DNA of 64,000 nt from Lachnospiraceae bacterium UBA4364 (GCA_002393955.1 DGSK01000001.1:1-64000), one strand, 5' to 3'. Counted from the first letter of the stretch, positions 11,001-19,183 are shown. The notes: a model not told the origin generated them from the letters alone. Made by a program: numbers and translations.

Positions 11001-13436
11001 GTTCCGGCAGAATATGTCATAAGCTTTGAAGGACAGGACAAGCTTTCCGAAAACGATATAAAAAACCTGGATTCAGTTTATCAGTGGGTGATCGCTTATG
11101 TATTTAAGGCTTCCAATGCCGGAGCCTATTCGCTTATGTTGGAGTATTTTTCAGAGCTTATTTATCACTTTGTAGAAATTCCCGGCAAAACGGATATGCT
11201 CAAAATGGGACTTTACAGTATGGCAGCCATCCATCCGCCTACATATGTTCATTCCATGCTTGTGGGCAAGCTGTCTTTATGTCTGTGCAAACATATGCTC
11301 AGATTAAAGCCTGAGGCATTCATTGGCGTGTGCGATACCCAAAAAGTATCAGACGTGGAATGGAAGGAAGCACAGATACAGAAGTTTTGTTATAATGCTG
11401 CAATCTGCCATGATTTCGGCAAGATCCCTATGATAGATACAATATTTGTGTATGGCAGGAAACTTTTGGATCATGAATTCGAATTATTAAAACATCATCC
11501 CGGTGTAGGTGCGATGCTGCTGGAAAGCCACGCATCCACAAGGGACTATGCCGATATTGCCAGGGGGCATCATAAATGGTACGACAATAGTCGTGGATAT
11601 CCGGGGGATTTCGATACTTCATCATCACCTTATAAAACAATAATCGATATAGTGGCTGCGGCTGACTGTCTGGATGCAGCGACAGACACGGTTGGGCGGA
11701 GCTATGCTGTGGGAAAACGCCCTTCAGAGATAATCCGTGAGATACAGGATGGAGCGGGGACCCGTTATTCACCGGTTATAGCCGAGTGTTTAAACGACGA
11801 AAAGCTCAGGCTTGAACTTGTACATATACTTGAGCAGGTGCGCAGAGAAAATTATGAAAATACTTTTTATCTGCTGCAGGATATGTTGGATAACGGCAGA
11901 AATGATTATGCGGATGTTAAGCAGGAAGATAAGGAGACTGATCATCTGCTTGCAGCGCTTGATAAAATGCTGACCGAGGAGGAAAGATACCTTCATGCGT
12001 ATAAGATAGTAAGTTTTGACCGGCAGACAATATGCCCCGAAGAAGGGATTGAGGATGCCGGTGACGTGGCTACCGCATTAGCCGGAGCCGCATACCGTGT
12101 GCGGAAACGGAATGATTTCATACAGACTGTAGGGAAACTGTATCTTAAGTATCCGCAGCTTGATGATGCCGACGGTGTACTTATAAGGCGGCTTTATAAG
12201 GATTATCTTCGGGATAAGAATATTACGGCAGAGGAAATGGAAAAATACGATGCCGCAAACAAAAATGCATGGAATGCCTGGATGAAGGCGAGAAAGGAAA
12301 ATGACTTCAGTTTATTTGCCGATGCTCTTGAAAACAGGATAAGGCTCGATATAGAAAGAGTAAGCCATTGGGAGACGGAGGCCGTTCCCGGAGCGAAATG
12401 CATTTATGACAGGATGCTGGATGAATACGAAACAGGTATGTCTACGGAAATCCTTGACAGACTGTTTGATGAATGCAGAGAGCGTATATTTGCTATAATG
12501 AAAAATATACGTGGCCGTGAGGCTATGGTGCGCACTGATTTCATGACCAGAAGAGTGACGGATGAACAACAGACGGAAATCACGGAGTATATTCTGGATC
12601 TGATGGGATTTGACCGTGCAAGGGGAACCTGGTCTCTTACCACGCATCCTTTTACGGACAGGATAGGCCGGGATGATACCAGGATCACAACTCATTTTGA
12701 TCCGGACAATTTCCTCTCTAATATCTACACAGTCATACATGAGTGTGGACATGCACTGTTTGAACAGTTGCAGCCGTCTGAAGATTACGAGCATCATATA
12801 GAGGATTTTAAGACCATGGGGCAACATGAGTCTGTTTCAAGGTTCTACGAGAATATCATAGGACGGTCTGCGGCATTTATACATCTGATATATCCGAAGG
12901 TATGTGAAGTTTTCAACGATGTTATGCAGGATGTGAGTGAGGAGGAGCTTTACGCTGCGGTTAATCTTGTCCGTCCGTCGCTTATACGTACTGATGCAGA
13001 TGAGCTTACATATACTCTTCATATAATGATACGCTATGAGCTGGAGCGTGAAATGGCGGCAGGAAAGCTGGCTGTTGGCAGCCTGCAGGAAAAGTGGGCT
13101 GAAAAGTATGAAAGCTGTCTGGGAATAAAACCGGAGGATGCTCTTACAGGAGTGCTTCAGGATGTCCACTGGACCGACTGCCTGGGGTATTTTCCGACCT
13201 ATGCCCTTGGAAATTTTTATGGCGGGATGTATTTAAGCAGAATGAAGGAAGATTTTGATCCGTTTGAATCGCTGTCGGAACACGGTTTTAAAAAGATAAA
13301 CAGCTGGATGTCAGAACATGTATTTGCAAAGGCAAACCGTTTGGAACCGTCTGCCTGGATAAGGGACATCACAGGTCGTGAACTGAATGCTATGGATTAT
13401 CTTGATTATCTTGAGAAAAAGTATCTGGCACCATAA
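8094..13436 (+). CDS. Tandem HD-GYP-like modules fused to M32 metallocarboxypeptidase
   Basis: One uninterrupted 1780-residue frame. Residues about 1-640 and 645-1275 are two further copies of the preceding module, with metal-site motifs CHDFGK at His475/Asp476 and His1106/Asp1107, and HHIWHDGKKGYP and HHKWYDNSRGYP. Residues about 1280-1780 are a full-length M32 (carboxypeptidase Taq) domain. It has HECGH at 1549-1553 (zinc ligands and catalytic Glu) and the downstream HES..R...N..GRS motif at about 1578, which carries the third zinc ligand. M32 enzymes normally stand alone at about 500 residues and trim C-terminal residues from peptides. No well-placed internal ribosome site with an ATG is seen at the junction; an AAGGAG at 11931 lies 30 nt before the nearest in-frame ATG. 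A true fusion is therefore likelier than two genes. No signal peptide or membrane segment is evident. Substrates are unknown. Confidence 0.85.
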   Translation: MMTADLLKTELDAYLQRIRRIRQLSVAHPSGVGTGEGYSRDLKLKSKEIGTLANENKRMLKNVLYPLLESTTLLNTDIQEVLGEFSDYLLKPWPQEELDLSLLYLVSEKLYKDAVRKKDDYLIIRWGRVYIYACYNNMTRANRVATNRNIIEFYQRNGLRAARRLLSYLDKDRFLALEKNESRSKVLIIANFYTALYDSFFMTGEKVNEERLSAMENFLVMADDPFYRDAVPGFNWNRQKIRCLENIGQLTENGNAWCMTKEQCNRIARHMDELVDLWSEDPVGNEEHLPRFHMELLQLRNYYFSGRLWAENYRKALVDIYTKWGDTKYDMYSVMANVLVPTEYLSTVKDEDTNEELLEQLREFYSQICNYIMQSNGDEAYSFMLDYLCMFLNAFIQIPGEFDFEQMGLRCIAALHPPTYVHSMQVAVLSRCICEHMIRRSPELFIGICGCSNVREVAINEEQILSHIYHAAICHDFGKISVLDTIATYGRDLVEQEKILLREHAGMGSMWLAKYSSTRDYADIALKHHIWHDGKKGYPILPEDEDNGNILIKIVTVADCLDASTDRIGRSYKRTHTTDALIADLKKGSGNHYMSEVVSILELAEVREDVDFLLQRGREDHYRNAYLLLRTMQESVMQDFDSRLKDVVLRTVRIRQLSSPQIDEVGVASGYGELLSQHFKEIGMLAGENRKILELTLYPMLEDERSYDPETAESLRLFCNELLNGQDLSDYDQSLVYLISKRLLKDAREKQETDNLVKQLDIHISSCYEMMHQAKRMKTAEALIKRYREEGLDAAREIWSYLDKEKFVLLDMESRELVLINSRYAVFMYETELTPEANEIFISRLKDAFYLSKDRFYREHAPEYDWDYHQLRSLEYIGQATECGNPRGITKEQCLEIVNLLEELRAIWGQNPEKNSKTLPEASVRLLLIRNRYRAGLVSLTEYRKELLYIFYTWRRFDYDFDSVIPNIQVPAEYVISFEGQDKLSENDIKNLDSVYQWVIAYVFKASNAGAYSLMLEYFSELIYHFVEIPGKTDMLKMGLYSMAAIHPPTYVHSMLVGKLSLCLCKHMLRLKPEAFIGVCDTQKVSDVEWKEAQIQKFCYNAAICHDFGKIPMIDTIFVYGRKLLDHEFELLKHHPGVGAMLLESHASTRDYADIARGHHKWYDNSRGYPGDFDTSSSPYKTIIDIVAAADCLDAATDTVGRSYAVGKRPSEIIREIQDGAGTRYSPVIAECLNDEKLRLELVHILEQVRRENYENTFYLLQDMLDNGRNDYADVKQEDKETDHLLAALDKMLTEEERYLHAYKIVSFDRQTICPEEGIEDAGDVATALAGAAYRVRKRNDFIQTVGKLYLKYPQLDDADGVLIRRLYKDYLRDKNITAEEMEKYDAANKNAWNAWMKARKENDFSLFADALENRIRLDIERVSHWETEAVPGAKCIYDRMLDEYETGMSTEILDRLFDECRERIFAIMKNIRGREAMVRTDFMTRRVTDEQQTEITEYILDLMGFDRARGTWSLTTHPFTDRIGRDDTRITTHFDPDNFLSNIYTVIHECGHALFEQLQPSEDYEHHIEDFKTMGQHESVSRFYENIIGRSAAFIHLIYPKVCEVFNDVMQDVSEEELYAAVNLVRPSLIRTDADELTYTLHIMIRYELEREMAAGKLAVGSLQEKWAEKYESCLGIKPEDALTGVLQDVHWTDCLGYFPTYALGNFYGGMYLSRMKEDFDPFESLSEHGFKKINSWMSEHVFAKANRLEPSAWIRDITGRELNAMDYLDYLEKKYLAP

Positions 13437-13472
13437 GCCTGCAATTAATCACGATACTGTCTTGATTTAGTC

Positions 13473-13501
13473 TTGCACGCAGTTTTTCTATATGATAAAA
13501 T
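13473..13501 (+). promoter_or_regulatory. Probable promoter of hom-lysC
   Basis: TTGCAC (13473-13478), a 17-bp spacer and TAAAAT (13496-13501), about 80 nt before the hom start. Confidence 0.6.
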
Positions 13502-13581
13502 CACGCTTGTATTTGTTGCGGTAAGCGTTTTTATGATGTTTGCTGCGATATATTTTGGAAAGCAGCAAAGGAGAGACTCCC

Positions 13582-14790
13582 ATGGTTAAAGCAGCAGTTT
13601 TGGGATACGGAACGGTAGGAAGCGGTGTCGTGCAGGTCATTGAGGAAAATTCCGATGTGATCGCAGCGCATGGCGTCGATATGCATGTAAAATATATTCT
13701 GGATCTGAGGGATTTCCCCGGAGACAAATATGAAAGTCTTGTCACACATGATTTTGAAGACATTATTAAGGATGATGAAGTAAAGGTCGTATGTGAAGCA
13801 ATGGGAGGTGTGGAGCCCGCTTTTACATTTTCCAAGAGAGCCCTGGAAGCCGGCAAGAGTGTCTGCACTTCAAATAAGGAACTGGTAGCTGCAAAGGGCG
13901 CAGAGCTTATGCGTATAGCCAGGGAGAATAATGCCAATTACCTTTTCGAAGCAAGCGTAGGTGGCGGTATTCCCATTTTAAGAACCATAAATGACGCTCT
14001 TACGGCAGAGCGTATAGAGTGTGTAAAGGGTATCCTTAACGGTACCACTAACTACATCTTAACAAAGATGGAGCGGGAGGGCGCTGATTTTGATGTTGTC
14101 CTTAAGGAAGCACAGGATAAGGGTTATGCGGAAAGAAATCCTGAAGCTGATGTAGAGGGACATGATGCCTGCAGAAAGATGGCTATACTTGTATCTCTTA
14201 TTTCCCATAAGAGAGCTGACTGGGAGCAGATAAGGACAGAAGGCATAACAAAGATTACTCCTGTAGATTTTAAGTATGCACATAAGCTTGGACGCACCAT
14301 CAAGCTGATCGCCATGTGCCAGAAGACTGACAAGGGATTTTATGCCATAGTGTCGCCCAGAATGATAGATAAGGATGATCCAATAAACTGTGCGCAGGAT
14401 GTATTCAATGCCGTGCTTGTCCGTTCTGATATGCTGGATGATTCTCTTTATTATGGAAGAGGAGCGGGAAAGCTTCCCACCGCATCGGCGGTTGTGGGTG
14501 ATGCTGTAGAGCTTGCAAAGCATGTGGGCGAGCATTTCAGCGCAGGCTGGTCTGAAGAAACAGAAGACCTGGTGGATATAGACAGCGTGGAATTTTCATA
14601 TTTCGTAAGGCTTGGCGGAAGCTTCGCCGACAGGAGGGATGAACTGACTGCATCTTTTGGTGAGGTGAGCGAAGTTAATGCCGGAGTTGAAGGTGAGTTC
14701 GGTGTAATAACCAAACCTGTAAGTGAGGGTAATTTTAAGACGGCATATGAAAAGCTTGCTGATAAAAAGGGTTATATCAGGATTGGCTGA
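13582..14790 (+). CDS. hom: Homoserine dehydrogenase
   Basis: Reduces aspartate semialdehyde to homoserine with NAD(P)H, the branch to threonine and methionine. The start at 13582 is chosen because AAAGGAG lies about 10 nt upstream and the Rossmann motif GYGTVGSG then begins at residue 8; an in-frame ATG at 13540 has no ribosome site. The protein has 402 residues. The NAD-binding part (about 1-125) is followed by the catalytic part with GILNGTTNYI and the Glu/Asp-rich substrate segment (DVEGHDACRKMAIL). A short, degenerate ACT-like tail occupies the last about 75 residues, which may alter feedback control. It is followed after 82 nt by lysC, so the two first committed steps of the pathway are together. 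Confidence 0.95.
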   Translation: MVKAAVLGYGTVGSGVVQVIEENSDVIAAHGVDMHVKYILDLRDFPGDKYESLVTHDFEDIIKDDEVKVVCEAMGGVEPAFTFSKRALEAGKSVCTSNKELVAAKGAELMRIARENNANYLFEASVGGGIPILRTINDALTAERIECVKGILNGTTNYILTKMEREGADFDVVLKEAQDKGYAERNPEADVEGHDACRKMAILVSLISHKRADWEQIRTEGITKITPVDFKYAHKLGRTIKLIAMCQKTDKGFYAIVSPRMIDKDDPINCAQDVFNAVLVRSDMLDDSLYYGRGAGKLPTASAVVGDAVELAKHVGEHFSAGWSEETEDLVDIDSVEFSYFVRLGGSFADRRDELTASFGEVSEVNAGVEGEFGVITKPVSEGNFKTAYEKLADKKGYIRIG

Positions 14791-14872
14791 AATTTGCAGT
14801 AAGCGGATTTAATAACGGTAATCGTTAAAAGTAAAATATATACAGCCGTAAAGTGCGGCATAGGAGGAAAAG

Positions 14873-16084
14873 ATGCTGATCGTAAAGAAGTTCGGCGGAA
14901 CATCGGTGGCAAATAAGGAGCGTATTTATAATGTCTGCCGCAGATGTATCGAAGATTACAAAAAGGGAAACAGTATAGTGGTTGTTCTTTCCGCAATGGG
15001 AAAGATGACGGATGTTCTTATTGAGCAGGCTAAGGATATCAACCCCAATCCTTCCAGAAGGGAGATGGATATGCTGCTTACGACAGGTGAGCAGACATCT
15101 GTTGCATTGGCTGCAATGGCTTTTGATGCTCTGGGCGTACCTGCTGTGTCACTTAATGCATTCCAGGTAGCAATGCATACCACATCCACTTATTCAAATG
15201 CAAGGCTTAAGAGGATTGATACCGAGCGGATCACTCACGAGCTTGATCAGAAGAAAATTGTTATAGTAACCGGTTTCCAGGGAATAAATAAATACGGCGA
15301 TTATACTACATTAGGACGCGGAGGTTCTGATACAACAGCTGTTGCACTTGCAGCGGCTCTCAAAGCTGATGCCTGCGAAATCTATACTGATGTGGATGGC
15401 GTTTATACAGCCGATCCGAGAGTAGTCAAGAATGCAAGAAAGCTTGATGAGATCACTTATGATGAGATGCTCGATCTGGCAACACTGGGGGCAGGCGTGC
15501 TTCATAACAGATCGGTTGAACTTGCAAAGAAATACGGCGTGCAGCTTGTAGTGCGCTCCAGTCTTACAAATGAAGAAGGAACAGTCGTTAAGGAGGAAGT
15601 AAAAGTGGAGAGAATGTTGATCAGCGGTGTTGCATCGGATAAGAACTGTGCAAAGATTTCCGTTATAGGATTGAGCGATAAGCCGGGTGCTGCTTTCAGG
15701 CTTTTTGATGCACTTGCCCAGGCTAACATAAATGTAGATATGATACTTCAGTCAGTAGGCCGTGACGGTGAGCAGGATATAGCATTTACCGTTGTTGGTG
15801 ATTATGCTGATGATGCAATGAAGGTTATCGAGGACAGCAAGAAGCGTATCGGATATGAGAAGTTAAGCCTTGAGACCGGTGTTGCAAAGGTTTCCGTAGT
15901 TGGTGCCGGCATGATGAGCAACCCGGGTGTAGCTGCAAAGATGTTTGAGTGTCTTTACAACTCAAATATCAACATCAAGATGATCTCCACCTCAGAAATC
16001 CGTGTAACTGTGCTTATCGATGAAAAGGAAGTGGATAAGGCTATGAACGCTGCTCACGAAATTTTCGGACTGGATGAGGCGTAA
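14873..16084 (+). CDS. lysC: Aspartate kinase
   Basis: Phosphorylates aspartate to start the lysine, threonine and methionine pathway. The protein has 403 residues with the N-terminal signature KKFGGTSVANKERI, the phosphate-binding/catalytic segments TGEQTS and GRGGSDTTAVALA, and two ACT domains in the last about 150 residues (e.g. ISVIGLSDKPGAAFRLF and VSVVGAGMMSNPGVAAKMF). Those are where end-product amino acids bind in the family. A perfect AGGAGG lies 5 nt before the ATG. It is likely cotranscribed with hom, and transcription should end at 16182-16212. Confidence 0.96.
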   Translation: MLIVKKFGGTSVANKERIYNVCRRCIEDYKKGNSIVVVLSAMGKMTDVLIEQAKDINPNPSRREMDMLLTTGEQTSVALAAMAFDALGVPAVSLNAFQVAMHTTSTYSNARLKRIDTERITHELDQKKIVIVTGFQGINKYGDYTTLGRGGSDTTAVALAAALKADACEIYTDVDGVYTADPRVVKNARKLDEITYDEMLDLATLGAGVLHNRSVELAKKYGVQLVVRSSLTNEEGTVVKEEVKVERMLISGVASDKNCAKISVIGLSDKPGAAFRLFDALAQANINVDMILQSVGRDGEQDIAFTVVGDYADDAMKVIEDSKKRIGYEKLSLETGVAKVSVVGAGMMSNPGVAAKMFECLYNSNINIKMISTSEIRVTVLIDEKEVDKAMNAAHEIFGLDEA

Positions 16085-16181
16085 ATTAAAATAGGTGGTG
16101 TTCCGTGTCATGATTGATACGGAAACATATACGGTTAGTGTTACATTTAGATCGGTGAATGGCAGATCTTGTTAACGATGT

Positions 16182-16212
16182 AAAACCGCAGTTCTGGTGG
16201 ACTGCGGTTTTT
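16182..16212 (+). terminator. Intrinsic terminator after lysC
   Basis: AAAACCGCAGT (16182-16192) pairs with ACTGCGGTTTT (16201-16211) around an 8-nt loop, ending in a T run. Confidence 0.9.
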
Positions 16213-16415
16213 ATGTTGTATTATGCTCTTAATATATATGAGCATACATTTTCCCATTGGGCTGTCGAAAAGAATGGTTTTGGTGTCAGGCAAGGCTTTA
16301 CGGTGTGTAAAGTTTTAATGGTTTTAATTATGATCAAAAAAGTCGGAGAATAATAGACGATTTAAACCGTTTGGACGAAAAGGATAAAATAATCAAAATT
16401 TTTTTCAAAAAAGTG

Positions 16416-16443
16416 TTGACAATTTATTTAATTGTGGTAGTAT
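16416..16443 (+). promoter_or_regulatory. Near-consensus promoter of the large RNA
   Basis: TTGACA (16416-16421), a 16-bp spacer, and TAGTAT (16438-16443) preceded by TGG, i.e. an extended -10. The start point should be near 16450. The sequence between here and the lysC terminator holds no gene. Confidence 0.8.
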
Positions 16444-16449
16444 ATAGAT

Positions 16450-16956
16450 AACAACAACAGAGAGTTGTTGATAACATATAAAAGGAAAGGCGGAACAATT
16501 GCATTGATGATGGAACTGATCAGATCAGCAAAGTTGTCGAGAATCACTTGAAGAAGGAGGTACGGACCGCCCAAGCATTAAGTAAAGTATCTCAGGTGTT
16601 CGTCCCTGAAGAAATGTAGAGAACACCCTGTGACGAGAAAGCAGGAACAACTCGATAGAATGACGGGATATATCCGAGAGGTACAGGAGTCGAAGAGAGC
16701 AAGCTTATTTAAGGTTCATCAAAGGAGAAAGCGGTGGGTTTAAAAACATATCATCGCAGTTTAGAGAACAAAGATGGAGGATGATAGGCAGGGCGAATTC
16801 GATAGCAGGTCAATTGAATAAGGTAAAGTCCTCGAAGCAGTCTTCGGTGAAAGGACACAGGAAACTCAATCAGGAGGTAAGGTCCATTGGACAGTGAGTC
16901 ACAGTAAGAGCCCTTGCAGATCGTAAACAGATGATTTGTAAGGGCTCTTATTTTTT
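16450..16956 (+). ncRNA. Candidate large structured non-coding RNA, about 500 nt
   Basis: Bounded by its own strong promoter and terminator, and with no reading frame of 60 codons on either strand. Visible helices are CAACAAC/GTTGTTG at the very 5' end (16452-16470); CAGGTGTTC/GAACACCCTG around 16591-16633; and GTCC/GGAC enclosing CGAAG/CTTCG around 16828-16857. The terminator helix closes the unit. Purine-rich GGAGG-like motifs recur about five times without starts that open a frame. It lacks the hallmark sequences of RNase P RNA, tmRNA, SRP RNA and T-box leaders. Length and isolation recall large ornate RNA classes found in gut Firmicutes (for example ROOL or GOLLD), but I cannot assign it to one. 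Confidence 0.7.
16905..16956 (+). terminator. Long-stem terminator of the large RNA
   Basis: An 18-bp stem (16905-16922 with 16933-16950, two G-T pairs), a 10-nt loop and six T. Confidence 0.93.
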
Positions 16957-17214
16957 GCTTTTGTGTTTTATGAGTACCTGCCGATTCAACTTATTGAATC
17001 GTTGTTAAGCAGAGGGGGTTATAAAGCGAGGGTTACAGAAAAATTTTATGTATACTTTAATATAAGTATGGCGGACAGAATATTACTATGATATAATAAC
17101 TCTTGTTTTTTTGGAAGCATCGCAGGTTCCGGGCGTTAAAACGGACAATGGCGATGACCGGTTAATTTATCGGCGCGACAGACGTAGTATCATAGATGGA
17201 TTAAGAGTTAGGGT
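16957..17214. other. Gene-free spacer before the GH3-like gene
   Basis: About 260 bp. A perfect 8-bp hairpin CGATTCAA-ctta-TTGAATCG lies near 16982-17001, without a T tail. A TATAAT (about 17093) could be the -10 for the next gene, but no good -35 is seen. Nothing else is recognised. Confidence 0.4.
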
Positions 17215-18576
17215 ATGAAGAAAGATAATAAAAAATCAACATCAGAATCACGCAGGAAGATAAGACGCAGGCGTCAGATGAGAAATCAGATACTGGCATA
17301 TCTGCTTCTTATCGTAATAATGTTCGGAGTCGGCCTGGGCGGATATTATGGGGTAAGAAAACTTGCTGATTTTTTCAATGAAAAACGAGCAGAGACGGAA
17401 GCTAAGATTTCTGAAAATCTTGCAACAACTCCGTCCGTATCAGAAGAGGAAGCGATTATATCTACTCCTGACAACATAGAGACGGTTTCAGAGGATTCAA
17501 CTCAGGAGGATATACCTGAGGAAAATGAGATAGATCCGGATGTTTTAGCGGTAATAGAGTCTATGAGCGCAGAGGAAAAGGCCGGTGCACTTATTATGAC
17601 CACACCGGAAGCTCTTACCGGAGTAAATGCCGCTACTCAGGCGGGTGAGGGTACGAAGGCTGCACTTGAAAAATATCCTGTAGGGATTTTGATCTATGAT
17701 AAGGACAATTGGGTTGATGCTGAGCAGTTTAAAACTCTTATATCCAAAACGAAAGATATATATGCGGAGGCGCATGCAGCCGAAAACGAACTGAGGAACC
17801 TGATCATTGCAGTTAAAGAAGACGGCAGTGTTAATAAGACCCTCAGTCTGGATGATGAAATAAGTTCTGCGCCGGATCTGGGCTCATCAGGGGATAATAC
17901 CAATGCTTATCAGGCATATTTGGCTATTGGCTCTGCGCTAAATGAGTATAACATTGATATGGATATAGCACCGCTGTGCGATGTTGCTGCTGAAGGATCC
18001 TATGAGGCAAAAGTATCTTTCGGATCGGATGCTGATATCGTGGCGTCAATGGCCGGATCGGCAGTGTCAGGACTTTCTGACCAGAAAATCATTTCATGCA
18101 TTTATACGTTCCCGGGACAGGGATCTCTAAGTACTGCTCCGGGCGGCGGTATGACAGAAACAGACAAAACATTGGATGATCTCAGGAATTTTGATTACAA
18201 ACCTTTTGAATCGGCAGTTGATGAGGGGGCAGGTGTCATAATGGTAGGAAACCTTGGCGTGGCTGATGCAGATGGAAATACAGTTCCTTCGTATATATCC
18301 TCAGCCCTTATCAATGATGATATACGCGGTCAGCTTGGTTTTGAAGGCGTGATCATTACGGACGACCTGGCCGTAATCGCTAAGGATGCTGAATATTCCC
18401 AGCAGGAAGCAGCGCTGCGGGCTTTAAATGCCGGTGTAGATATGGTTTACGTGAGCTCAGATTTTGAGACTACTTACCAATACCTGCTTGACTCAATAAA
18501 TGATGGTGCGATAACGGAAGAAAGACTGAATGATGCACTGGTACACATATATACTATGAAGAAAAATGCTTTGTAG
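17215..18576 (+). CDS. Membrane-anchored GH3-like protein, possibly inactive
   Basis: A 453-residue protein with a basic N-terminus, one membrane segment (about 26-46), an acidic linker (about 55-110) and a glycoside hydrolase family 3 N-terminal barrel (about 115-450). This placement predicts an extracytoplasmic domain. In NagZ-type enzymes the motif KHFPGHG supplies substrate binding and a nearby His assists catalysis. Here it reads YTFPGQG at 297-303, so the conserved Lys and His are gone. The nucleophile-type Asp is retained in GVIITDDLAVI (Asp383). It may be a low-activity beta-N-acetylhexosaminidase relative or a wall-binding protein. No clear ribosome site precedes the ATG; a TTG/GTG alternative was not seen. 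Confidence 0.8.
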   Translation: MKKDNKKSTSESRRKIRRRRQMRNQILAYLLLIVIMFGVGLGGYYGVRKLADFFNEKRAETEAKISENLATTPSVSEEEAIISTPDNIETVSEDSTQEDIPEENEIDPDVLAVIESMSAEEKAGALIMTTPEALTGVNAATQAGEGTKAALEKYPVGILIYDKDNWVDAEQFKTLISKTKDIYAEAHAAENELRNLIIAVKEDGSVNKTLSLDDEISSAPDLGSSGDNTNAYQAYLAIGSALNEYNIDMDIAPLCDVAAEGSYEAKVSFGSDADIVASMAGSAVSGLSDQKIISCIYTFPGQGSLSTAPGGGMTETDKTLDDLRNFDYKPFESAVDEGAGVIMVGNLGVADADGNTVPSYISSALINDDIRGQLGFEGVIITDDLAVIAKDAEYSQQEAALRALNAGVDMVYVSSDFETTYQYLLDSINDGAITEERLNDALVHIYTMKKNAL

Positions 18577-18634
18577 GAAGAACATAGCATTCTGAGAGTT
18601 AAATAACAGAAGAATTAAAATTTAAAAAAAGTAT

Positions 18635-18663
18635 TTGACAAATATATTGGTCTGTAGTATTAT
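18635..18663 (+). promoter_or_regulatory. Promoter of tRNA-Gly
   Basis: TTGACA (18635-18640), exactly 17 bp, then TATTAT (18658-18663), ending 38 bp before the tRNA. Confidence 0.85.
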
Positions 18664-18701
18664 AACTTTGTTGGCGCAAGAGGACAAAGAAAAGCGAAGA
18701 T

Positions 18702-18774
18702 GCGATAGTGGTGCAGTTGGTAGCACGCGACCTTGCCAAGGTTGAGCTCGCGGGTTCGAGTCCCGTCTATCGCT
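18702..18774 (+). tRNA. tRNA-Gly (anticodon GCC)
   Basis: A cloverleaf of 73 nt. The acceptor GCGATAG pairs with CTATCGC. The anticodon arm ACCTT-GCC-AAGGT gives GCC, and the T-arm has GGTTCGAGTCC. CCA is not encoded. It is a single-gene unit with its own promoter and terminator. Confidence 0.96.
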
Positions 18775-18778
18775 CGGT

Positions 18779-18810
18779 AAAAGACATTGAGTTAGTTCAA
18801 TGTCTTTTTT
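18779..18810 (+). terminator. Terminator after tRNA-Gly
   Basis: AAAAGACATTGA (18779-18790) pairs perfectly with TCAATGTCTTTT (18797-18808), ending in a T run. Confidence 0.93.
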
Positions 18811-18840
18811 GTTGTATAAAAGCTTATAATTCTTAATAGG

Positions 18841-19084
18841 GTAGCTTTCTATAAGAAAACTTTCTATAAGGCAGCTTAATAGAAACTTTCTATAATGTAG
18901 CTTTCTACAAGGAAACTTTCTGTAACGATGCTTCTGATAACGATACCTCTGATAACGATACCTCTGATAATGATACCTCTGATAATGATACTTCGGATAA
19001 TGGTACTTTGGATAATGATACTTTGGATAATAATACTTTGGATAGTAATACTTTGGATAATGGTGCTTCTAATAATGATATTAT
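18841..19084. repeat. 15-bp minisatellite, about 15 degenerate units
   Basis: Head-to-tail 15-bp units that change gradually. The first ones resemble CTTTCTATAAGGAAA, the middle ones CTCTGATAATGATAC and the last ones CTTTGGATAATGATA. Read in one frame the middle encodes repeated Thr-Ser-Asp-Asn-Asp. That frame is open from about 18870 to about 19090 but has no ATG start or ribosome site. It is either a relic of a repeat-rich surface protein or a non-coding satellite. Confidence 0.85.
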
Positions 19085-19183
19085 ATGTTAAAATACTATA
19101 TTGAAGTGAGCGGTGTGAACATTACCGCTGTCAGGATGGTTGAAGGCTTAAGATAAAACAAAGCCCGGAGGTTAAAATAAAAA

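Noticed and set aside
16159..16353. 64-codon frame after lysC
   Set aside because: It contains a perfect intrinsic terminator (16182-16212) and has no ribosome site.
16450..16956. T-box leader, RNase P RNA or tmRNA
   Set aside because: It has no AGGGTGGNACCGCG T-box motif, no GAGGAAAGTCC/ACAGAA pair in the expected places and no tRNA-like ends.
18841..19084. CRISPR array
   Set aside because: Units are 15 bp, contiguous and gradually diverging, with no spacers and no cas genes.
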